NCBI GenBank assembly: GCA_012932865.1
Contig: SAXG01000021.1
Coordinates: 248,001 to 312,000 of the forward strand
DNA length: 64,000 nucleotides
From: Amylostereum areolatum
Lineage: Eukaryota > Basidiomycota > Agaricomycetes > Russulales > Stereaceae
Direction: 5' to 3'
Below the pieces are notes generated by a model, which was not told where the DNA came from, ran no database searches, and saw only the letters and a list, made by a program, of their open reading frames with translations. A program made the translations under genes and the position numbers. This document shows, piece by piece, positions 56,761-64,000 of the stretch; the first letter of the stretch is position 1, and each line of letters opens with the position of its first letter.

Positions 56761-57102
56761 TTATGTGTCCCCACGGACTCGCTTCGACTTTTGTGTCTCC
56801 ACAGCAAGCTTCCAACCGCCATAAAGCTGGTTGACGATCGCGCTTCGCTTGAGCACCGCGAGCTCCTTCACAGCTTCGTTGTACATAGATGATAGCATGA
56901 CGGGGTCACCTTCCGCCTGCAGTAAAGGCATAAATATACTGTAGGCCCATCTTGGATGAGAACGCACCTGGATTTCGCGGAAGTTGCTCCTTGTACGTTG
57001 CACGAAATACTCGCGGAAGTTGTAGGAGCTGAACGAGTGCGCGACGCGGAGGGTGGCTCCATACAACGAGAGGATTGATTTGGTGGACGGAGGGATGGTC
57101 AT
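56761..57102 (-). CDS. ISD11: LYR-motif Fe-S assembly protein Isd11 (LYRM4)
   Basis: Mitochondrial matrix partner that stabilises the cysteine desulfurase Nfs1. About 96 residues: MTIPPSTKSILSLYGATLRV, HSFSSYNFREYFVQRTRSNF, REIQ, then after the intron AEGDPVMLSSMYNEAVKELA and VLKRSAIVNQLYG. The LYR tripeptide is replaced by LYG here while the following FSSYNFREY signature is intact. Exons: 57102-56968 and 56916-56761. Clean frame. It shares a 135-bp divergent promoter with the reductase gene at 57238. Confidence 0.87.
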   Translation of the reverse strand: MTIPPSTKSILSLYGATLRVAHSFSSYNFREYFVQRTRSNFREIQVRSHPRWAYSIFMPLLQAEGDPVMLSSMYNEAVKELAVLKRSAIVNQLYGGWKLAVETQKSKRVRGDT

Positions 57103-57237
57103 GGTGAAGATTGAAGAAGCTCAACTCAAAGCCGGAACGCGAATGTACACTAATCGGATCACGTGTAGACGCGCCTAAGTAGTCTCACTTCAGTGGCACT
57201 TGCTTTCAACGCCGAACGGTTGGAAGCAGCCGTCAAG

Positions 57238-58261
57238 ATGCTCCGATACATCGACTACGAAAGAGTTTACACCGGTGCGCTGTTGGCTCTCGAGCTCATT
57301 CCAGGATCGTTTCCCTAACATTGGTGATTTTTCAGTTGCCAAACGGTTGTTCGTGTTCGTGCCCACGCTCGTCGCACCGTTCACTCTCATCTACGATGCG
57401 CCTTTCGGTCGCTTCTCGACCCCAGACAGCCTCCTTGCCATCGACGGAATAAAGGCATGGATCGTCATGGAACTCCCGTCGCCCGCCTCTTTCCTCACCA
57501 CCCTCGCCATTCACCCTTTCTCTCGAAACTCTTTCCCTCTTCCTCCCGCGTTCGCACCTCAAACACTCCTCGCAGCGCTCTACCTTGTTCACTACCTGAA
57601 CCGCGCAATAATCTCCCCATTGCGCACGCCGTCTCGTGCACCATCGCACCTCTTGGTTGTTCTCGCCTCCTACTGCTTCAATATCCCCAACGGGTTCCTT
57701 CTCGCCTCCTACCTCTCCGCCTCTTCAACAAGCATATACCTCCAAAATGCCTTCGCCTCGCCTCGCTTCTGGCTCGGCGTCACCATGTGGGCTCTAGGTT
57801 TTGTCGGCAACGTCGTGCATGACGAGATACTCCTCGACATTCGCCGCAAGGCCAAAGCCAAGGGGAAAGGCCGCGAAGTGACCGATGGGAAAAAGTCCCC
57901 CTCGGTGGGGGAACACTACGCTATCCCGCAGGGACTCCTCTACCAATATATCTCATATCCCAATTACTTTTGCGAGTGGATAGAATGGCTTGGTTTCGCC
58001 ATCGCAGCCTCCCCCTCCCCCGACCTTCGATTACTACCTTCCGTGGCGACGTTCTTCGCCGCGATCACTTCCCGTTCCTTTGGAGATGCCGCCGCGCTGC
58101 TACTGCCAGTCGCGGACTCCTTTTCCCCACCATGGGCATTTTTCACGTCGGAAGTGTTACTTATGCTTCCTCGAGCCGTACGAGGACATCAGTGGTACCT
58201 TCGTCGGTTTGGAGAGGCCTACCCTCGGGAGAGGCGTGTGATTATTCCTTGGCTACTGTGA
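57238..58261 (+). CDS. Steroid 5-alpha-reductase-like membrane enzyme (SRD5A/DET2 family)
   Basis: ER membrane NADPH-dependent reductase fold. The C-terminal hallmark is YAIPQGLLYQYISYPNYFCE followed by WIEWLGFAIA and the terminal RAVRGHQWYLRRFGEAYP, RERRVIIPWLL. Several TM segments precede it, with the family block FNIPNGFLLASYL and GFVGNVVHDEILLDIRR. Exons: 57238-57274 (MLRYIDYERVYT) and 57336-58261. Clean frame. Fungal members are rarely characterised; sterol-like or polyprenol-like substrates are possible. The upstream in-frame alternative from 57200 runs through the intron and is rejected. Confidence 0.85.
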
Positions 58262-58721
58262 TCTGGTTCGTGCTTTGTCCGTATCATCAAGTGGAGCCGT
58301 ACTGAAGTCGTGATCATAGGGTGTTCGATTGAATGCGCAGATGGAGTTCTGTCCTGTACGATACGTGGGTGGTGTACTGTCCATAAATATGTATCCCGTA
58401 GAATGTCGAAATTTTTTGTAACAAATTCTTGGCCGTTTGAAACGATCCTGGCATGCTGCATGTTATACTTATAGGGCGTACGTTTCTCCCAGGTCCAAGA
58501 ACGACGCGTGTATGGTATCAGGCCGCGGGTACTGTGGATGAAGTTTGCTATCATGACGGGATCTATTCCACTCCAGGCCTACGTGTTCCCTTCGTTCCAG
58601 GTGCGAGTTTCGCGGTCCTCGCCACATACGGGCAGGGTCAAAGGCTGGATACGCGCCTGGCTCGGAGCTAGATCCGCCCTGCATCGAGCCCAGGGTAATC
58701 CTGCAGCGTCAAGATGTGCTA
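58262..58721. other. Intergenic between convergent genes
   Basis: 3' regions of the reductase (plus) and array copy A (minus). No feature seen. Confidence 0.4.
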
Positions 58722-60383
58722 TTAGGAAAGTGGATGTTTGGCGATGAACGTCGCCCACCTGGCGGTTCCGATGTCTTGGAAGCTGAGCACAAATCCGCGA
58801 TACATTCGTGCGGCGCCGATGGACCTGATGAGACATACTCGAACCAATGGACATATGAGTTGCTAAAGAGGGAGACATACATGACGAGCACTGCAATCCC
58901 AACAAATGCGAAGGTAATGGTCAGGGGTGTCATGTACATAAACACTAATCAAAGCGACGTACTTGCGGGAGTCTGGACCATCTAGGTTTTCGTCAATAAG
59001 TATGTGAGCCGCGAGTCAAATCAATCAAACGCACGAAATCCATGGCAGCTACAATGCGACGTAAGCTATCATCGTAGGAACTTAACGTTTAACGTTTAAC
59101 TCTTACCATTCAAATTGAAGACCAATAGCACCTTTTGACCGATAACAGCAAGATAACAGTCATCAGTGGTGCGACGTTAGGTGGAAGAGCAATCGCGGGA
59201 TCTTACCACGTTTGGCGACTCCGCAATCATTGACAAGAGAAGCCAGATCCAACCCTGCCACGCACATATATGAGATTGTTACTTCGTCCCCGAGCACTTG
59301 ATTACCTGAGAATGCAAAGTCCTCCATACACCCATAGGGCGCGTCGTCCCCATGCGTCTTTTGAGGAGGCCTGCAAGCATCAAAGACAGAAGGAAGAGTT
59401 CTGTAGCCAGAAACATAACAAATTGAGCAAGCGTCTTTTGAGCATTCTCGACAGTGCACTCCCCGCCGGCGATAGGCACAAAGCGTAACTGCCAGACGGG
59501 AAAAGGGGGGTTATTCAGCGAGCCCCCTGCTGTGAAATCGCAGCTACTACTCGCCACTATTACATCTGTTTTTTGGAAGATAAATGAATGAACGGAGAGG
59601 ACGCAGAGAGATAGAGTGGCTCACCGTAAACCAATGCTGCAACATTGCCCAGCCAGACTCCCCATCCAACAAGTGTAATGAACATGTTTCTTTCCCATAT
59701 CGCGATCCTACGTAAGCGAGTTCGCGCTTAGCCAACGGGATTATTACAGCACGAAGAGAGCCTCCACTCACACGCGAATAAGGATGATACAGGACGAACA
59801 CCAAAATGCGCCAGATGCCACAACCTATCACGGCGCATTCAGCTAACAGAACATCAGGACGAGTGAGAAACGCTGACTATTCCCGCCAGGGTGGTAATCT
59901 TGCGAAGACTGCGTCAGATTTTGCACAAAATCAAGTCTCCAGTGAAACTCACTTTACAATGGAAAACCGGCCGGGATGACCAGTGGATTTCTTGCGGAAG
60001 TACAGTTATTATGCATGCGATTACAGGGAGTACACGGCAGCCCATGTAGATCTGGTCTCGGCATGGAATGTATCAGGGTACACGCATGAGGCGATAGCAT
60101 TGATATGACGAACCCAGAAAGTCCATGGCCTTCGACGTCGCCCAGACAAAACGGCCCAATCGAAGTTGATGTTTGTCACGAATTCCCAACTACGGAATGT
60201 TACACTGCAAGCGCCGTGTATGCCAGTATTACAGACTTACAACACTAATCCTTCAACTACTCCAGACAAGTTCGCCAGAGCCTCTAAATCACATCGCAGT
60301 GCTAAGGATTTGATTTAAACTGTAGTGAAGTTGTGCTCACCGTATGAATTCAAAACCACGGACGGGTCGTGCCAGTTGGTCAT
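58722..60383 (-). CDS. 7TM-like fungal membrane protein, array copy A
   Basis: Member of an unnamed basidiomycete integral-membrane family with a conserved N-terminal block, layout similar to DUF6533 proteins. Exon pieces on the minus strand: MTNWHDPSVVLNSY (60383-60341), EALANLSGVVEGLV, FWEFVTNINFDWAVLSGRRR, IYMGCRVLPVIACIITVLP, VVASGAFWCSSCIILIR, IAIWERNMFITLVGWGVWLG, LAQFVMFLATELFLLSLMLA, GWIWLLLSMIAESPNV, VLVM, then IGAARMYRGFVLSFQDIG and the end FIAKHPLS at 58722. About ten exons, each joining in frame, so copy A looks functional. Function unknown. A small AACGTTT direct repeat sits in one intron near 59085. Confidence 0.68.
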
Positions 60384-61055
60384 ATTGCGCACTAGCTGTA
60401 GGACGGGACCAATGATGAGCAGACCTGAAGTGCCAGCGCGAGTTATAAAGGTGGGTTCGCTCACGGTCGAAACGCGACAACAGGCTTGATATCACTGACC
60501 TAATCTCTGCAAGGAGGAGCCACGAGGTCAATGGTACGAATCAGCCTCCAAATTGAATGGATACGCTTTGGTCCCTCGCCCTCGTCGTTCCCGTAGTAGA
60601 AGATGTTGCCGAGGGGCAGAGGGGCAGCGAATCGAGTAAATTTTTGTGCGAGCGTTCGTTTAATGGTCAACGTTTAATATCCAATGCCCATGCAAGCCCC
60701 AGGTAGATACATCGAATAGATCATCTAGATATACATGCGTCAGCCCTATGAACCCGGGGGATATCGGTTGACTGACTTCAGTTCAGACATCAGCCAACCA
60801 AATCTACGGCGACCGTTGTCTCCCGTCGAGCTCGATTGCCTCCGCCTGATCCAGGCATCTATCAGTTGCCGTGGAGGTGTGCACCATGACCTCAAGCGTG
60901 CGTGTTGAAGAGCGTCCGAACCCTGTAGACCTACTACGACTGAACGTTGCCTTATTCGAGTAGACGCCTTGTTCTAGTTCCGTCCCTTCTTTCCTGAGAC
61001 AAAGAGATGTTAGCCACGAGATGTTAGCCAAGCACGCGAGGTGGCCGAAGGAGAA
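60384..61055. other. Spacer between array copies A and B
   Basis: About 670 bp holding the copy A promoter and the copy B 3' region. No coding remnant recognised. Confidence 0.4.
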
Positions 61056-62647
61056 TCACTTCGCGGTGTCATACACCTCGCGCGCGCTACGTGACAGCGA
61101 TCGATACATGCGGCTGGCACCGATGGACCTAATGAGTACGAGCGTGAGGTACGCGCACGTTAGAGATGTCACGTCGTACTATTGATATCGAGCTTACATA
61201 GTCAACACTATTGAATATTGAGAACGTATCGTCATAAGTCTCGGCTCGGGACACGTTCTAATACGGAGCGCTTACTTGCGGGTGTTTGCAAGACCTGTTT
61301 CAATCAGGTTGGGCAGGTGCAGTCAGAAAAGGGCCGAGACGAGACAGTGTCGTCGTACCAGGTTCATCGCGTCTGCAAAATAACCAAGCACCTATCAGTA
61401 GATGCATCATCGATCAATCCGTCTGAGGTACGCTCACCGTTAAGGTTGAGGCATAAGAGAACCTGTAGGGAGATTTAGAATAAACTTCGTGTGGGTTATC
61501 TCGAGAAAGTAGCCGTACCAAGGTCGGAACTTCAGCGACAAGGGCCAGAAGCAGCCATGCCCAGCCCTGAAAGTTGGGAGTAAGTCAATCGGAACACCCG
61601 CCATATGGTTGACCCACCTGAACATACAATGTCTGCCATATGCTCGAAGACCGGGGCATGCTCGGCCGCAGGAGACCCGCAAACATAAGAGAGAGAAGAG
61701 ATATTTCCGTCACAAGGAATGTAACATAGGCGGTGAGCGTCCCCGCGGAATGCGTGACTACGCAGCCACGAATCAGGGGATCGAATGACCCACGGACGAC
61801 GGTATAGTCTGATGCCCTCGTGTGAGTGGGAGGAAGTGCGTAGATAGACCGGGAAAGCCACTGACCGTAGACTACGACGGGAAAGTTCACCAGCCATATC
61901 ACCGAGCCTACCATAAGGATCCAGCGATTGCGATCCCATATCGCGATACTGTAAACCACAAAAACCCGTCAGTAAATGCATCGTGCGTAAGCGCACACGA
62001 CACCGTATGAATCAATAGACGTACAGGCGCATGAGTACGAGGAACGAAGAGCTTAGAAATGCAGCGACAGCGAAGAGCTTATGATGCGACGCCGTCTCAG
62101 CAGGCTGGCCAGATCATGCATATAACCGCCAGGCTCACCAACCCTGGGACCAGAATAGCCTGAGAGGATGCTCAGCCGTGAGACAAACCCCTTGAGATGA
62201 GCAGTTCACGCACCTCGCAGCCGACATTACTCGTGGCGTCGATAGCGCGAAGGACAAGGCAAGCACTAATGACCGAAGAGGTGCGACATAGAAGGTAGAC
62301 CTACACTCGTAGTCGGTCAGATGGTAGAGCGTTGATTTCACTGTGGCCCACGCACCCAGAATGTCCAACGCCGTTTTCGTTTTCCTATCAGGATTCTCCA
62401 GTCGAAGAGGACGTTGGTCAAGAATTCCCATCTGGATGTGATTCGGAGTCAACGTTATCACACAGGAATGAAGCTTGGAGCGTACATTGCCAAACCGGCG
62501 AAGAGATGTAACGATTTAGTTAACGTCCGCTGTGGGAGGAATCAGAGTATCAGAAGGATACGAGAAAGGCGGACACGGGGAGCACGAGAAAGGGGACGAA
62601 GACGTACTCAAGTCCCGCAAGATGACGGGAGTATCATTCCAGCGCAT
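61056..62647 (-). CDS. 7TM-like fungal membrane protein, array copy B
   Basis: Tandem paralogue of copy A. Pieces: MRWNDTPVILRDL (start 62647), LTKSLHLFAGLA, IWEFLTNVLFDWRILIGKRK, VYLLCRTSSVISACLVLRAI, VAAFLSSSFLVLMRL, IAIWDRNRWILMVGSVIWLV, CVVTHSAGTLTAYVTFLVTE, ISLLSLMFAGLLR and the end SIGASRMYRSLSRSAREVY, stopping at 61056. The same exon order as copy A is visible, for example FAGLAIWEF against VEGLVFWEF. The join around 62060-62130 is not resolved, so integrity is less certain than for copy A. Confidence 0.62.
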
Positions 62648-62989
62648 GGTGGTCCCTAAAGGTCTCAGGGTGAAGGAAGAAGGACCTATATGCACACACC
62701 ATCCTGTGTAGTTATGGAATCTTCCTCCGAGAAGAGACGCTCCTGCAAAAACTACAACTTCTCGCAGAACCTTAAACAAACGCCTGGTCCGTTCCGTGAG
62801 ATGCATGCCAACGCTTTCGCGGTTAGGGTTCAAAATCCGAGGATCATGGGAAGACATGGTCGGAAATGGCTGGCATGGCCATCATCAGTCCCAGATGACT
62901 TTATCGAAGTCAGGGACGGAGAATGCTTGAGGGAGTCGGGACGCAAAGCGGAAGCGTCTTAACGAAAACGGCGCGCCTGGGAAAGTGTC

Positions 62990-63330
62990 TACAAAATCGA
63001 AGCATTTTCAGTGCTGCATCGATTGTAAGAGAATCAAATCATGAACGTACATGATCTCAAATCGTCAACCCGAAGCAGTGGGCGTAGAGCACTCACAGGC
63101 ATCGGAACGGTAATTGCACCACTTGGAACATTATCCAGCGGGTGTTCACAGGATCATGCTCATGACTGTTACAGCCCACGCACAGATTGCCGCAGAGGGT
63201 AAAAGGAATATAGACGGCGGGATCATCAAACAGTGTCGCAGTGACAAGTAGGTTTAAAACGACAATAAATAAGGACATGTAGGACTCACTTCGGCCAGAC
63301 CGACGGCCACGCAAAAGTCCAACCCGGGGA
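62990..63330 (-). pseudogene. Truncated fragment of the 7TM-like array family
   Basis: Between copies B and C a minus-strand exon reads YMSLFIVVLNLLVTATLF, matching the place of VYLLCRTSSVISACL in copy B and IYMGCRVLPVIACI in copy A. It is preceded by a GWTFAWPSVWPK-like echo of the RRWTFW exon end. No start exon or later exons of this unit are visible, so it looks like a partial, dead copy. Confidence 0.45.
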
Positions 63331-63352
63331 TGGGTGTTCTTGCCCACATCCA

Positions 63353-64000
63353 TCAAACATCAGTCGCCCCATTCCGTGGTCCAGGTCCGCGCTCGCCGTC
63401 GTGAACCTCCGTGGACGTGTTCACTTCCACCTCTACTGCGCGTGTAGAAGATGACTTCGGCAAGCAGTCTGGAATCTGACTGCCACCAGCGCGAACAGTC
63501 GTGGCCGAAGCCATACCGGTTTGGAGCCGCCGAGATCCTGATCTAAACAAAGTTGTCATCAGTTTGGTCGTCAGATTGATATGTTTTTGCATGAACTCGC
63601 ATATATGCCGTCGAACAGTAGGGCTTACGGGCACTGATCGAAAGTGATCTGTACATCCGGGTTGCCCCAACAGTCCTGGAAGTAGTCATCGGAAAATTGA
63701 ATCACACTTTCGACATTTTTCCGTTGGATGACGCACATAATGAGCACTGTTAGGGACGTGTAAGTCCCAGTCGAAAAAACAGACAAAGAGATACTTACTT
63801 GCCGGGGTTTGTAGGACCTAAATATATTTTGATAGCTGTTGAGATTGCAGGAGGCAGAGCTATTGGATTTGAATAACACACCAGGTTCATGGCATCTAGA
63901 AATCCTCTCTTCAGACAGGTGCATATGCAAACCCAGGTACAGGTGTCCTCACCATTCAGATTGAGTGCAATCAAGACCTAGAGTAACACCATGGATAAGT
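63353..64000 (-). CDS. 7TM-like fungal membrane protein, array copy C, C-terminal part (runs off right edge)
   Basis: Third tandem copy. Visible minus-strand exons: VLIALNLN at the right edge, then AMNLVCY, VLIM, then TVGATRMYRSLSISA (matching SIGASRMYRSLS in copy B). A long hydrophilic tail absent from A and B follows (SGSRRLQTGMASATTVRAGG, TRAVEVEVNTSTEVHDGERG), ending NGATDV at 63353. The donors GTAAGC after SISA and GTAAGT earlier are good. The remaining N-terminal two thirds lie outside the window. Confidence 0.6.

Noticed and set aside
59083..59100. AACGTTT direct repeat as a telomere-like or replication element
   Set aside because: Only two or three units and located inside an intron of copy A.
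62300..62330. tRNA-like string GTCAGATGGTAGAGC
   Set aside because: No matching acceptor stem, anticodon arm or T-loop; it lies in an intron of array copy B.
1..64000. Secondary-metabolite cluster, CRISPR array or complete transposon
   Set aside because: No synthase, repeat-spacer array, transposase or reverse transcriptase domain was recognised; only a helicase relic was found.

Overview
The window looks like nuclear DNA from a filamentous basidiomycete, most likely an Agaricomycete. Genes are dense on both strands and broken by many 45-90 nt GT-AG introns. The protein families fit: GH92, GH43, a CAP59-like GT69 enzyme, DUF6533-type membrane proteins and a fungal 7TM-like tandem family. I saw no rRNA, tRNA, CRISPR array or complete transposon.

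Layout. 0-8 kb is a carbohydrate and transport patch: the 5' end of a secreted GH92 alpha-mannosidase (minus), an eroded MFS transporter relic, an intact 16-exon MFS transporter and a secreted GH43 arabinanase. 8-19 kb is housekeeping: mitochondrial DNA polymerase gamma (MIP1), an Asterix-family ER protein, JIP5, an SGNH-hydrolase-like membrane protein and NOP53. 19-30 kb holds two dispersed paralogues of one multi-pass membrane family (19.4-20.9 minus, 28.2-29.4 plus), a perfect 171 bp tandem duplication, a Zn2Cys6-type protein and a GT69 glycosyltransferase. 29.8-40.4 kb holds a WW-domain protein, a universal stress protein, a tyrosine phosphatase, an amino-acid/GABA-type permease, an F-box protein, mitochondrial ribosomal protein bL28m and a conserved unknown. 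41-46 kb holds a DUF6533-type membrane protein, a PIF1-helicase relic and a Tag1-like vacuolar membrane protein divergent from ATG1. 46.8-58.3 kb holds ATG1, SFM1, GWT1, an MDR oxidoreductase, ISD11 and a steroid 5-alpha-reductase-like gene. 58.7-64 kb is a minus-strand tandem array of at least three copies plus one fragment of a 7TM-like membrane family, running off the right edge.

Functional links are local rather than one operon-like system. GH92, MFS and GH43 could serve plant or fungal polysaccharide use. ATG1 lies head to head with a gene resembling TAG1, reported in yeast as an autophagy-termination factor. GWT1 and the GT69 enzyme are both glycan-related but far apart.

Two sequence-level traits stand out. 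First, several genes need very small exons (6, 9, 10, 14 and 15 nt) to keep the conserved protein intact. Second, many conserved, probably essential genes (JIP5, MIP1, NOP53, GT69, WW, USP, APC permease, SGNH) are interrupted by single extra bases, nearly always +1, while neighbouring genes are clean. That pattern suggests residual insertion errors of long-read sequencing rather than gene death. Exon borders were worked out by eye from splice signals and family conservation.
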